A stretch of DNA of 64,000 nt from Letharia columbiana (lineage: Eukaryota > Ascomycota > Lecanoromycetes > Lecanorales > Parmeliaceae), in contig NW_023501059.1 in NCBI RefSeq assembly GCF_014066305.1, positions 248,001 to 312,000 of the forward strand, read 5' to 3'. The translations under genes and the position numbers were made by a program. The notes below the pieces were generated by a model, which was given only the letters and a program-made list of their open reading frames with translations, was not told the origin of the DNA and ran no database searches. Below are positions 30,600 through 42,882 of this stretch, in pieces. Numbering within the stretch: position 1 is the stretch's first letter; each line of letters starts with the position of its first letter.

Positions 30600-33500
30600 A
30601 GATAGGTGCCATCACTGATCCATTGGCCAGGTATCCCACTTCTGAGAACTCCGCATTTAAGGACAGCAGCATGTGCATGATATAGAGATCGAAATGGAGG
30701 TATGCTAGCCAGTATACGAGCCTCGAGATCATCGATCATCTGGTGGTTGGCAACGAATTAAAAAGTATGTGTGTTGGTGTGTTTAAAAGTAAGAGGGAAA
30801 ACTTAGGGAGTGAGAGCGAAGATCACTGCGAAGTCTGTCAGTGACGCTGCGCTAGGCTGTTCGTACTTTCTTCCCCATTCTTACCTAGAGCTTAGTAGGT
30901 GGGTTTTGGATGGAGAGGACAAAGTTGACAAACGACATCTAGGATTGTATATAATTTCCAGAAGGATTGGAAGCTTTACTACAATGCCATTCCAAGAGTA
31001 GGAAGCGAAGGGGTTGTTTGTTTGTAATAAGACAAAAAGGTCTTTTGGCAGCGAATCAGAAGTGTACATTATGTAGATAGGCAGATGGGTGCACACATGT
31101 GGTCTGCAATCATTAGAGCCGTAGTGGGGTGATGGGATTTGAAGTGAAAAAGAATGAAGATCATGACTAAGCCAAGTTTAACCAGCATCGGCGCACCCCT
31201 GAGCACTTTAATTAGACGGAAGAAGTCGTAATAATGTTCCCAGTAAAAGTCTAGCGGGACCTGATTCACACCAAAACTCGCTTGCCCCTACACTCTTCAG
31301 TTTTTGTCTCTTTTCGATCAGACACGAAGACTAGTAACGAAGTTTTTTGCAAAAAGAAGAGAAAACTTTTGTCGAAGCTGAATTTACAGAATTAATTGGA
31401 GTCCGTCTAAGTCTTTTACTTTCTTTCATCGATTTTCTAACCAAAATTCTAGAGCGAGCGAAGAAAGACTATATCTAAACCAGATATACAGCAAATTTGG
31501 CAGGTTGCTAGGCTTTGAGTGGGAGGTAACCGCTATACACACCCATTTCTTTACACGTACGCTCCCTTGAATGAGAGTAGTCCTTTGCAATGCCGGCTTC
31601 GATTTCAAGGGAATGGCGGTTCTTACATACCGTTTCGTCAATTTTTCCCTGCTCCATAAACCATTGTATGAGTGACTTCTAAAACGTCCAACGAGCCTAA
31701 AAAATACTTGGGCTCTAATACCTTGCACATATACTACATCCAGCCTCTAAGCATGGTGCCTGCTATGTCTCCCTGGAGCAGGTTCTTTCGCGACGGACGC
31801 ACTCTGTGGGTGGCAAAATATCCCGAGTAAGGTGCTATCGGGACAAGTTCCCGATTATGGAATTGCACCCTGGTGAAAGGTGTGGAGAACTGAAGCAGGT
31901 TGACAGGTGCCACAACTTTTTGCCAACATACTTGTCTTGGAAGACCGAATCTATAAGACCTTGGCTTTTTTTCCTTCTTCAACAGCAGTCAGCCAAGATT
32001 CCTTAGTCTCGTGGGACTTTTCTATGCATACTACAGACTCGAGTGGACTCTGATTCCAAAACCTTTGATGGTTGGAATAGACTGAGGCTTCAGTAACTGC
32101 TGGGACACTCCAAAAAACACAGAAAATGTACATCAGCTAGCTTAAGTGCTCATTTATGTGCATCAAAGCAGACCCCAGAGTCATCTGAACTTGACTCACC
32201 ATTGCTTGTCAGAACAGGCCCAGATATTGATATGACTAAGCAGCAAGTGTTTCCATTCGTTGACCTTACTTTGAAAATTATACCGTCTCTACACGTAAGT
32301 CGACCGACTGTCGTTCAACTTGACGGCGGGTCGTGTAAATAAGCGCTTGCCGCCCGTAGATAGCAGTGAGGTCTATCAACGAGCTTTTTGTGGGTTTTAA
32401 AATGAATATTTCCCTTGCCATATAGACTGTCGCGCCTATCAGCAAACTACTTAAAGTAGAGAAACGAGGTGTCACTCCTCTCTTTTGTAGTCCTTATAAC
32501 CTTAGCGCTAATACCCGCCCGTCCCTTCCCGTCTTTAGGGCGACTGAAGAGTGAAGTGATGAAGACCAAGCTTGTTTAGACAGCATGACATTGTGGCAAA
32601 ATAATATATGCAGGCTCGTCTAGAAGCTTGACTGGATGGATCAGCCTAAGATTGACGGAGAAAGAAAGTACTAGGCAAAACGGCTTCTTGCATAGCGGCC
32701 ACAAAATTTCTTAACCCTGGATCTACATCGTCCTGCGTTCTGCTGCAAAAGCAATGCCTTATGCTACAGCTTGACTGAAATCTTGGCGAGAAGCAGGCTT
32801 ATCTTCTAGTCTACACAACATTAATCCAACGCGATTTTGGAGCCGCCTATCAAATCCTAACCGCTGATTCTGAGTCCCTCATCATCAAGGCACGACAACA
32901 TGGTTACACAAATCTTGAGGTTCATACGGTAAGAGCATCGGGCGAAAGTTATGCATAAGCGGAAATTTGGTGGGTCGGAAAACTGAAGGTTCTAAGTCGA
33001 AAACCAGAGTCAGAATTGAATTTCATTTGTCCCACAGAATAGACGGCGCAATCATCTAAGTTGGCCTTGCAAAATATGGGACTCATTCCGTCTTTGAGTG
33101 CTGTGCTTGATAATCAATCTGCGTCAGATGTATTGCAGTCCATACTTTACAGCGTGCCAGCAGCGTCTGACACCTTACCGGGGATGACCCCGGTAATGCG
33201 CCAGCCCAGGTCCACTTGTATGACCCTAGTGATAACATCATACAGTAGGCCAGGTATTTGTGGTCTTATTTTGGGTCGCAATCTCCGAGACGGGGAGAGG
33301 GAGATCCATGACGGGGAAAGAGCCCGAAAGCAAGTGCCGGGCTGCATGGAATACATCAACCAATAGACGTTCACCCTGAGACAGCGAGAAATTGGCTTTT
33401 AAGCGCCCCCCCCCCGGAAAGTAGTGATCATCGTACGTATACCCCCTTCTCTGATACATGGATATGCTCTCAGATCTTGCTAGTGTCCGCAATCACGGCT

Positions 33501-34800
33501 CACGTCGAAGAAATTTTCTCACATCCTTCCCGATCAAAGCAGTCGAATCCGTTCTGCAGATTTGCCACAAAACAAAGCGACTTTGATCTGCATTGCACAA
33601 AACTCCTCACAACCTTAAGTTTTGAAGTGGTCGGACCCGTCTTCTGCAGCAGTGTCTTAGTGAAACAGTATACTTCACACTATGTTTTAGCATACACCCA
33701 AAAATGCCTCACGCCTTTGCAGATGTCCGAGGACTCATATACCGGGGGAAGTCTCTCGCCAAGCAAAAGAATAATCAGGTGTGCTATGGCAATCCGGACA
33801 AGGCTGAGTATTACTCTGCGCGTTCTCTGCTTCTTCTATTCGGCTCCGCGGTCTTTTAGCCGCGCTACTTTTACCGGCTTACCTTATCATACAAATGAAT
33901 CTTAAGTAGGCCACCCTCTCCAGAAGAACTCAATGTAAGGTAGAAGTGCATCGTTTTAAGCGTCTAACCGCTTAGCGAATAGCGGGTTGGACTGTGGCAC
34001 AAGCCATTATCTGTAGCTGTGTTAGTGTATCTGATAGTGGGAGAACAGGGATGATGTTTTACATAGAGTAACATCGGTAGCAAAATAGCAAGTGAGGGCG
34101 CTTTCAGTAAACGTCTGACAAACAAGCACTGAACAAAGGAGACGTCTCCAGGCAGTCCTAGCAAACATAGCTTCAAACATACATCTCCAGTACGCCAAAG
34201 ATATAACTTTTTTGGTCACCTTGTTCGACTCTCAAAGTGTGTCCCACACTCCTGCACTCTCACTCTGAAAGGTTGCGTTTTTTTTGACCGGTGCTGAAGG
34301 CTTTTAATGATTCTCGCACAGGCAGCCACGGCTCTCTACTTGCCCCCCGCAACACACAGCACCAGCTGTAACGTCTCGTACACAGTGTATTCCACCTGTC
34401 GTCTCCTCATTCGACGCCTTATCAGTCTACCGTCGATACGGACGAGGCCTCCAAAGAAGAAGCTACCCGCGATACTCAGGTATTTCAATCAAATTGCCGG
34501 GCGGTGTAAACATTTGGTACACCCCACTTGAAGAATTTACATTGGACTAACCTATCTGCTATACTACAGGTAGCGACATCAAGATACGGCATTCCGAACT
34601 TTCTACACATAGGAAAGCCAGTCAGACACAATTGAAACTCTGTTTCCCGTCATACTTCTTCGGTGGATCCAACTTCCCCATTACATACGAGCCGAGTGGC
34701 TCCCTTCAGCCTATACTACGTCAAAGTTCTAATACTTGATACAGCCTATACTCTTCCTCTCGTCCTCTTACTCCTTGCCACATCCATCGAAGCTGCAACG
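30600..34800. other. Gene-empty stretch
   Basis: About 4.2 kb containing only short ORFs in all frames, with none recognisable, no splice-linked exons and no RNA gene. A run of ten C at about 33405-33415 is the only striking local feature. It is probably decayed repeat DNA flanking the mosaic tract. Confidence 0.45.
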
Positions 34801-34810
34801 TTTTTAGAAG

Positions 34811-35215
34811 CAGTTCGTGGAGACTGCCACTTGTTTCTGGTACCGGGCCTGAAATACAGGACTTCTACAACTCTAGAGAGGGCATTCGCCATCTATGAAG
34901 GATGATATTGAGAAAACTTCAATGGAAATTGGCACCTTCTTCCAGCACTGGCCCTGGACTACAGGGTTCCTACAATTCAGCAGAGGGCTTTCGCCCTCAA
35001 TGCATGTTGAATTGGAAAAACTTCAGTGGAGACTGTCACTTTCTTTCTGGCGCCGTGTAAGACTTCTACATTATCGTCAAGGGTTCCCGCCCTCAATGCA
35101 TGATGATTTGGAGAAAAACTTCGGTGGAAACTGCACTTTCTTCTGGCGTCGCGTCGATTTGTACACTTTCGTCGTGGGTTCCCGCCCTATATGCATGACT
35201 TTTGCTACATTCTCT
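34811..35215. repeat. About 103-bp tandem repeat, four diverged copies
   Basis: The landmark GTGGA(A/G)ACTG..ACTT...TTCTGG (or a decayed form) recurs at 34817, 34922, 35026 and 35124. Between copies CTCAATGCATG, GATTTGGA and GGGTTCCCGCCCT repeat in the same order. The copies are only moderately similar, so the array is old. ORFs across it change frame between copies and are not supported as genes. Confidence 0.8.
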
Positions 35216-35515
35216 TACATAGAGGGAGACTAGTCTATACACTTGCATGCATATCATTCAACCGCTGTGGAGGCTCTTTACCATTGTCAAGATTCTAAAC
35301 CCTCTTACATTAGTGGAAATGTTTCGGAAAGCGCGCTATCCCATGCTTTGCCCTCCAGGATTTTGGTATTATGCTTCAGGCTGAGGCGGTTTTACAAAGT
35401 GCTACTACCCCTTCCGTAGATACACACTCTCGCAACTTTCATTTCGACCGATATGCCCTTAGATATGTACTACATTTGCCTGCCAAGATTAGCAAGAAGA
35501 CCTATATCATTAAAT

Positions 35516-36314
35516 TTACCCAGACCTACAATACTTCTTAACCGCCTCCACCACCTCTCCCAACCCCTTCACAACAGCCGTTGGCCTGCCCGTCTCGCCC
35601 CACACCAACCCATCCGTCCACCCAGCTCCTCCTCTATCAACCCACGCAGCCTGCATGCCCACGGCCCTAGCACCCACAACGTCAAACGGGTTCCCCGACA
35701 CCAACCACATCTGTCCCATCTCTTCCTTCGTCTTCCCCTTCCCCATCTTCTCCGCAAGATGATGATACACGCGCGGATCCGGCTTGAAGCACTTTACCTG
35801 CTCCACGGTAACGATTTCCTTGAAGACACTTGCATGAGGACCCAGGTCCGGAGATGATTGCACAGAGTTAGTGACCATAGAGTTGGTGCCGTTCGAGAAG
35901 ACGACGGCCGTTATTCCGGTTTCGTCGGCAATGGCTTTCAAGGCTGGGGATACGTCTGGGAACGTGGAAAGGGAGTCGTAGGCTTTCATCAATTGGCTAG
36001 TCGACTTGTCGTCGAGGGAGAGATCGAAGTCTGCCAAAGCGTGGTCAAGGGAGTTGCGGGTGATGTCGGAGAAGGGCTGGTATTGGTCTTGGGACTTATT
36101 AGCGGAAGGTCGGAAGCAACGGAAGGTATTTTTATCGGGCTGGTGTACTCATGCTGTTCAGGCGCCATGTATACTCCAATTGATACCGTCTCCACAATCC
36201 CGCGAGACTGGCCGCTTTTTCTTGTCCAAAGTGGGTGGCCAGTTCTTTCGCAATCGACTCAGTGGATAGCAGGGTGCCGTAGAGATCGAAAGCAATGACA
36301 GTGTTCACAGCCAT
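35516..36314 (-). CDS. HAD-superfamily haloacid dehalogenase, type II
   Basis: The model is complement(join(35516..36087, 36149..36314)), 245 residues, with one 61-nt phase-1 intron; splicing restores WRLNSMNQYQPFSDITRNSL, which is the family pattern. Motif I is AFDLYGTL with the nucleophile Asp10, motif II is VVFSNGT, motif III is KCFKPDPRVY with the lysine, and motif IV is MWLVSGNPFDVVGARAVG. These are all the catalytic residues of L-2-haloacid dehalogenases, which replace a halogen on 2-haloacids by hydroxyl through an Asp ester intermediate. Fungal members often have unknown natural substrates. No targeting signal is visible, so the protein is probably cytosolic. It stands alone, at the edge of the empty stretch, with about 1.8 kb upstream before the next gene. 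Confidence 0.9.
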
Positions 36315-38157
36315 TGTGTTCTAGTCCACTCCTTACTTTTTCTTCTTCTTGTTACAACTGCAATTGCTTAAGAGCAGAAGGTTATATTGGCCAAAAACAC
36401 CGATGTCACCGTTCTGTAATCCACCGAAGTTTAACCGACACAGAGATCCTCTACACAACATGTAAGAAGGATGGATCAGTGCTGACTGCCTGGAAACGAC
36501 GATGCCAGCCCATGCTCTGGGACGTACGTGAGTAGCAGTAAGCATTTTTGAGTGCAGTTGAATGATTTTCTAAAGAAACAACGACTCAGTTCCCCAGACT
36601 ATTCATGTCGGACTCTTCTAGAAAGACGTACCGGACAATACACCTTATGCAACGAACTCACAATATGAAGGGACTTCTTACCATCCCACGGCAAGACATC
36701 TCCTGATGGCTATCGTTTCGCATCAGTCCAGGCGCTCTCAAGTGCCAAAGATCGTGGCGAACTCCCCCATGGAATTCCGCACTTTCGTCTTCTGCGGCCT
36801 GTTTTCCGCCTATGTGCCAGACCGGAGTGTCACGTTGGATGTTCATTGGCAGGCTTCTCTCTAAAGGTCAGCCGTTGCCCACTGTCGGAGCAGGAAGCGC
36901 TGAGAGCCCTCTGGCTACATACCACGTGGAGATGCATCCTTTGTATCGAGCAGTCGGCAGGGGTTTGACAGTCAAGCCGCCCGATAGTCGGACTGGTCCG
37001 TCCAGAGGCCTGGATCAGTCCAGAATGAAGCTATCTATACAATCTACAGTCGGTCCAAATGCTAGACAGTCCAAGTGAGTCTGGACTAGTCCAAGTATAG
37101 AGCGCCTTGCGACCGTTTTATTTGGACAAAATGTAGGGTGAGGAAGTTGTTCAACGCTACCACCACGATACCATGACTGCGAGGCTGGCTTCGTGGGTGG
37201 ATGAGAAGAAGGGTGTCGTTACTAATGCTGCGTAACAGGAGGGAAGGCCAACTCTGACTGGCGCAGCAAACGGAAGGGGGAATGGATGGAACGCACGATC
37301 GTGCTCACTGGGGAATTTGTGGGTGCTCTGGGCTTTGTCCTGTGTGCTTAATTTGAGGACGAAGAAGATCATATGGACGCCACATGACCACCGCGCAGCG
37401 CAGAGGTGAGCCAGTCTTACCGAGTTTACTTACAGCGGCCCAGTGTCAAGGATCGCAGACAATAACGAGCGTCTGTTGACGCACATTGACGACTCCCACA
37501 CGACCAGCGGCGGCCTACAAATACAATAATATCCAGAATAAGTTCGAAATGACAGACAGATACATGATCGTCAGCGCCTGAGAAGAATTCTGCTCGCTGT
37601 GTAGAAGGGCAGTATCCAGATGGCGCAGGATTACATCCACGATTTGGACTAAGGGCGATCAATCTGCCGACGTGACCTGCAGAATTCGGCCGAGTATATG
37701 TCAAGTGGCAGTATTCTGCAAACAACAAAGGGTTCGAACCACTCAGCTCCTTGGGCCGGTGGGCTAGACGGATGGAAGGATGGAAGATGAGGATACACAG
37801 GCTTATGTCACTGAAAGGGTACCGACGATGGGGTACGGAGTGGTTGGAAGCGCTGTCAGCTGGGCTAGTCCTAAAATTGTAGAGGTGAGCCTGCGAGAGC
37901 TGAAGAGAGGTAGGTTGGAGAGGCAGTGTGCTTTGGCAGGGGATGGAGGGGATCCATTGAAAGTTTTCAGGAATATTTAGAGGTAAGACCTCATCATTTG
38001 ACACATGGATGGCTATCTGCTAGTCAAATGGCTCAAGTATCTCGATGCGCATGGGCTCCGGATCCTCGACTTATATCTATAATTCACCCTTCGGTAGACT
38101 TTCGAATCGGATCCTAATCACAGGCATACCCATGTTGTCATCAACTGACTCCGTCCC
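36315..38157. other. Intergenic stretch without a supportable gene
   Basis: About 1.8 kb. A 192-codon minus-strand frame at 37426-38004 has no recognisable domain and a composition unlike neighbouring genes. Near 36960-37090 the short motif CAGTCCA and its complement recur several times. Nothing else was seen. Confidence 0.4.
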
Positions 38158-39491
38158 CTACCGCAATCCATTCCTCTCGGATACCAGCGTGCTGTTGCTG
38201 TATGCAAGATGAAGGGTCGCCAACTCCTCATCCAACGTACTGTACGTTCCATCTCGTTCACGCCTACTCTTTTGGGGACTTCCCGTTGCCGCGGATTCCG
38301 AACACCACAGACCGCTATTTTCACCTCTCGCCCGTAATTGTGGTATAGCATCGCGGACCTTTCTGGTGAAAAGTTGGAGGACGGGTTGAACAGTTGGTAG
38401 GCATGCACAGATGATACCAAGTCTGATTCCGACACTGGACCAAATCATTGAAGCGTTGGTACCATCTGATTATGTGTCAGCTAGCGGAGATTATTGAACC
38501 GAAATCCAGACCGCAAAAAGTCCAATTCCAGCATTCATTACTCACATGAAGAATCGGTAAGACTGACGTTGGCGACAGTGTACACCCGAGCAATACTTGC
38601 CCCGCAGATACTAGGTGGGCGATGAATGTGAGCATACGCATACTGCAGCAATGAGATGTTCAAATGATACCTACAAGCCTCCAAGTAGGAAGATAACACT
38701 TAAGCCGACCTTGCGCCTTGCCGAGAGCTGCAGATGATGGAGAGTGGTAGCACAACAATCCAAAAATCGAGAGCCACGTTGAAAGCAGAGGTCGAGACGT
38801 AGTAGGTATTGTCGTTGTCGCAGTAACGTCCAACGTCAGGTGCACCAACCACCAGCGGATTCCACGTATCATCGATTGGACGACATCGGAAGATTGCTGG
38901 GAGGGCCGAAGCGATAAGCCATGCCACGACGAGGGCTTGTGTGGTGTACAAGAGCTTCTGAAAGCCTTGGTGAGTCCCGGGGGTCCCGAAGAGGCGGAGA
39001 TAGAAGAAGAGGACTGATATTTTGGTGATACTGAGGATGACGAGGTACGGGAAATTGCCAGCATAGAGATTACGTTTGAGGAAGGTGAGCATCGTACACC
39101 AGAGGGTATACGGGTCTGGAGGTACCTTGAGTAGATTTTCTAACTTGATCAGTGAGACAGAATCGGAATGTCTTCCCATTCCATTGTGTACCACTGACTT
39201 AGATTAGCGAGAATACCGGAGAACGTGGGTGATAAACGCAGTGGACTACTTAGCATGACTCCGGCGTAGTATGAGTAAGAGACCAGCTGGTGTTTTTCTA
39301 AGCAAGCGTAACCCTGATATGTGATGCCAATGGGTCAGGCCTACCAAACTGATTGCGATGAATGCATCGTCCCACCATAATCTCGCTGCAGAGAGTCGCC
39401 GGGAGATGAGACGTAGATTCACCAGAGGTGAAGAAAATATGATCAAAGCTACACTGCCAACCAGCAATGCCGAACGACCGCTGTAATGCAT
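38158..39491 (-). pseudogene. SAT4/PTH11-type rhodopsin-fold integral membrane protein with an apparent frameshift
   Basis: Five exons fit in phase: complement(join(38158..38465, 38546..38610, 38675..39193, 39250..39286, 39345..39491)). They give the fungal rhodopsin-domain signature: LRLISRRLSAARLWWDDAFI, MVHNGMGRHSDSVS, NLYAGNFPYLVILSITKISV then LFFYLRLFG, CRPIDDTWNP, IVVLPLSII, LQLSARRKVGLSVIFLLGGF, ICGASIARVYTVANVSLTDS then SYGTNASMIWSSVG, and IICACLPTVQP. Several transmembrane helices are evident. These proteins are plasma-membrane, sometimes GPCR-like sensors. Between LPLSII and LQLSARRK, near 38730, the two halves lie in different frames and about two family residues are missing, so exon 3 is one base out of phase. 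A real pseudogene or a base error in the assembly are equally possible. All splice joins are otherwise intact, so any loss is recent. Confidence 0.75.
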
Positions 39492-41055
39492 ACTGTCGAG
39501 CTATGAAGTTGTGTATTGTCATCAGCGAAGAGGACTCAGGCTTTCGCAGACTGCGAGACCCTTTGCTGTGGGCCATTGGAAAATCGGCCGGAACACTGGC
39601 CAATGGTATGCTTTCACTCGGTGATCGGAGCCATAAGATTACACCAATCAAGCGTTTGACAAATTCCACACCTCAATCGCCATGTCAACGAGACGACGAG
39701 ATACTGCGGTACTTCTAACGCGCATCAAAAAGAGCATCATTCTACGTTAACACCTTGAATTCTCGACTCACCCAATCATACATTGTTTCATATTCAGCCC
39801 TACTTGGTATATCACTCTCGAAACCTCGTTTAGAGTCTTCGCATCGGGCTTTGTGTCCTACAAGTCAGTTGAGTTCTCGTAGCCATTGGACATGAAGAAC
39901 TCCACAATCCAGCATATACTCCCACAACCCTAGCCTAAATTCCTTATGCTTATGCCAAAGAGTAGTGTACTAGATCTTCTGGCGAGACGTTGCCTCAAAT
40001 AACCAGACTATTGTTGCCTTTGACTCGTGTTTCGCCCTACTCGCCAGGTCCTCTCTGGGCTTGTGCTACTACATAAGTTAAGAACCCGGAGGCGCTTACA
40101 GATGCCATGCTAGCGCATCAACGAATCTACCTTAGACAGCGGTACCAAGCAACAACACCCACCAACCTTCCTGATGATCAAACGTTGCGAATGCATCATG
40201 GTCCAACATCCAACCTGGCATGTCCTCCAAGGTCCCAATGAACCGCTTATGACGATGCTCTGGCGACACAAAATCAATGCCATGGGAAACAATACTGAGT
40301 AAAAACAAAGGCTGCCCATGCGACAGTCAAGAATGCGAGAGAAGTCTTGTCTCGAGAAGTTGTTGAGGATTTGGCCAGTTAGATCAAGTGATGATGTTCT
40401 ACTCATGCTCATTCTGAGGAGATAGCTTGATCGCAGGGGGTTTTGCGAACCTTTTCAAGTCTTGTGAATTATACGCGCATGGGTATATTCCAAAATTCTC
40501 AGTGGCATTTTTCAAAGGAATAGAGGTCCCAACGCTTTGAGAGCTCGTATTGAGCATCCGTGGTTCTTTCAGGCCTTCGAATAACAGTACGGGCTCACTA
40601 CTCAAGTTTACCGTTGACTATCTACCGTTGATCTCTTGCCCTATTGACAATGTCAGCCTTACGTCTCAACTTTTCGCCCGGCCATTCATCCTACTTCACA
40701 ATCGCAAGGTCCGAGGCAGAACGAGTGAATGTGACGAATTTTCCTATTAACGGAAATCGCAACAATGGCACTGAGTACTCACCCCTATTCATTGCAGACT
40801 TTCGATCCTTTCAATTGAATGTTCCTATTGTCAACTTCCAGCCACCAGCAGGTGACGGGTATAAATATAAGCTGAGTCCTCGTTCCGAACTTCCTTCCTT
40901 TCTTCAACAACATCATCCACTGCTTAAACATACATTCCTGCACCACATACATCTACATCATCTCGACTCCTCATCTGCTCAACCTTACATTCGCTGGACG
41001 AATCCCCACTCACCACACACCGTCCCACACTTTCCCACCAACCTCATCAATCGAG
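39492..41055. other. Intergenic, with unassigned minus-strand frames near 40.1-40.6 kb
   Basis: Minus-strand frames at 40605-40399 (EPVLLFEGLKEPRMLNTSSQ) and about 40260-40150 (GTLEDMPGWMLDHDAFATFD, HQEGWWVLLLGTAV) look mildly coding-like and might be exons of one unknown gene, but no motif or secure splice chain supports this. The 200 bp before 41056 are CT-rich, as in many fungal promoters and leaders. Confidence 0.35.
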
Positions 41056-41521
41056 ATGCCTCGCACGAAAATGGTCATCACAAAGTCCCGCCCAGCCCTC
41101 CGCTCCGCACCGATCCCCGGAGCTGGCGTTGTTCGAAAGTCCAAACGTGAGTCCTCCGACCACCCTTTCATTCTGCAGCACTGCTGACGGGAAGACAGAC
41201 ACCATGAACAACAACACCACCATCTTCCGCCTCCTCAAAGTACCCAAGTACGCCAAGCGTACGGTCGCAACCATGTGCGAGAAGAAGAACGAGACGCTGA
41301 TGGAGGAGCTCGGCCGGTTGAAGAAGGATTGGATGCAGCAGGAGACGGAGATTGAGTGGTTGAAGAAGGAGTTGGAGAGGGCGAAGGGGGAGTTGAAGGC
41401 TATCAAAGGGAGGGATAGCAAGGAGACGGGCTATGAGACGATGCATGGGTGGAGCAAGGGCTTGTCTCGGACCGACGAAGAGGATCTGGAGGCCTTGTGG
41501 GCATGTTATGGTGGACGATAG
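41056..41521 (+). CDS. Small coiled-coil protein of unknown function
   Basis: The model is join(41056..41146, 41199..41521), 137 residues, with one 52-nt phase-1 intron starting GTGAGT. The N-terminus is basic (MPRTKMVITKSRPALRSAPI). After the splice, residues about 35-100 are a charged amphipathic helix (KKNETLMEELGRLKKDWMQQ, then ETEIEWLKKELERAKGELKA) with clear heptads, so a parallel coiled coil is likely. The C-terminus (GLSRTDEEDLEALWACYGGR) is conserved-looking but not recognised. The acceptor at 41198 is the only nearby one that keeps the frame from the 41056 ATG. The gene converges on the DUF1772 gene with only 59 bp between the stop codons. Confidence 0.65.
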
Positions 41522-41580
41522 CTGGAGCGTGTCATCAGCCTCTTCGATACTGTACACCGACGGCGTTGAATAGGATGTTC

Positions 41581-42190
41581 TCATTTCAAAGCGGTCCACA
41601 ACCCCATCACAGTTCCAACCAACGGCATCATCATCCTCATCAAATTCCAAAACCACCACCTCTTCACCAATTCCCTGACCTCCTTCTCCTCCAACCCCTT
41701 CGCCTCCGTCTTCTTAGCCATCAGCACATTACTCCCTCCATCAACCCCTCCCTCCGCAATCAGCGTCGCGTTGATATCATCCAGCGTAAGCTTGGTGAAC
41801 GGCACGATCCCCACCGTACACAGCGCGGAAAAGGCGTAGACCATCCAATCCGCCGAATCCGAGCCGTAGGAATCATACGCGACGTAGCCAAGGCTCAGGC
41901 AGGATGTCACAGCGAATGGCGGGCCGTAGGCGATACCCACGTCGTAGATGGTCCGCCATTGGCGCAGGAGCAGATCTCGCGGGGAGAGCAGAATGGCGGG
42001 GATGGCTTGCACGGTTATGGCGAAGCCGGCACCTGCGAGGATACTAGCATGTCAGCGATTGTGCACTACAGAAGTAGTTTGGAAAATGGGGATAGCTTGG
42101 AGGAGAATAACTAGGAATCTTACCAAGTAGCGTGGCCGATGCGCCCAAGCCCAGGGTTTGCGCTGTGCGGAGTACAAGAGTCCTCTCCAT
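41581..42190 (-). CDS. DUF1772 integral membrane protein (anthrone-oxygenase-like family)
   Basis: The model is complement(join(41581..42032, 42124..42190)), 172 residues, with a 91-nt phase-1 intron. Splicing gives MERTLVLRTAQTLGLGASAT..G..AGFAITVQAIPAILLSPRDL. The family hallmark PAILLSP....RQWRTIYDVG is present, followed by helices FAVTSCLSLGYVAY, WMVYAFSALCTVGIVPFTKL and a C-terminal WWFWNLMRMMMPLVGTVMGL. The four-helix pattern and length fit DUF1772, whose members include anthrone oxygenases that oxidise polyketide anthrones. No polyketide synthase is nearby, so this one is more likely a general family member of unknown substrate. The ATG at 42190 gives a short N-terminus before the first helix. 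Confidence 0.85.
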
Positions 42191-42882
42191 TGTGATGGCT
42201 GTGTGGTAGAAGTACAAGGGACTGAATGCCTGTGGCTTGACAATTCTTGCTTCACAACGCAATGGCGAGCGGGCACTTTATATATTCCTGAGGGTCTCGG
42301 GTTGCGGAATCGCGCCGAGTCCGTCAAGGACTCAAGGTCGCTCGCTTCCGATAATGAGAATCTGCTGCCCGGAAGCCCGAACAATATTATATCAACGGGA
42401 TTTGGGCACCTATAGTTCAGAGGCGGCTCGTTTGCTTCACAAGTGCCAACTCTTCGCCCTTAATTCTTCGGCCGAACCCGGAAGGCACGGTGTGGGCACT
42501 GGACATACTGTAGTTTCAGTTAGGGATGACTTTTTGCTGGTAGCTCCCGTTACTCGTAGTACCACCCTAGTTTCAGGGCCAGCAGCAACGGGAAGGCAGA
42601 GCTTGAGCTCTGTTGCGCAGAATTAGCCTCGTCGAGAAGATACCTTGTACGTACCTCACTCATTAACGTCGCTGGCCTATGAAGCTTTGTGGTGGTGGAT
42701 GGGCAAGGATTGGAGAGGAATTTACTTTGTTCTGAGCAGCCAAAAGTAAGATTTCCCAGCCCTAGCCCTAGACCTTCCTAGTTGAGTTGGTCTCGGAGAA
42801 GATCATCCCTGTTCGCCGATCCTTAACACTTTTCTTACCTCTCGCGCTCTTCTCGAGCAGACTTTTCCGCAATTGCCACAGG

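Larger units (their letters stand above)
11100..30600 (-). other. Minus-strand mosaic tract of decayed, reiterated gene units and captured gene fragments
   Basis: Across about 19.5 kb nearly all coding-like sequence reads on the minus strand, in short frames joined by intron-like GT..AG stretches and broken by frameshifts and stops. Related modules recur: SRA/YDG-like segments (about 28.0 and 17.1-17.7 kb), coiled-coil segments starting RLW (20.2, 19.6, 16.6 kb), an FxTxxAKYE module (20.0 and 16.75 kb), and a start peptide with DAGSSTS (14.88 and 11.77 kb). Pieces of unrelated host genes lie between them: a GT2 polysaccharide synthase, Spt20, a UAS domain and calmodulin. The likely reading is an array of duplicated, mostly dead genes that has captured fragments, but transcribed multi-exon genes may remain. 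The individual pieces are listed separately. Confidence 0.55.

Noticed and set aside
37426..38004. 192-codon minus-strand ORF
   Set aside because: No recognisable motif, unusual composition, no splice-linked neighbours; probably chance.
41129..41203. Upstream start of the coiled-coil ORF at 41129
   Set aside because: This part overlaps the intron; the basic exon from 41056 with a GTGAGT donor gives the better model.
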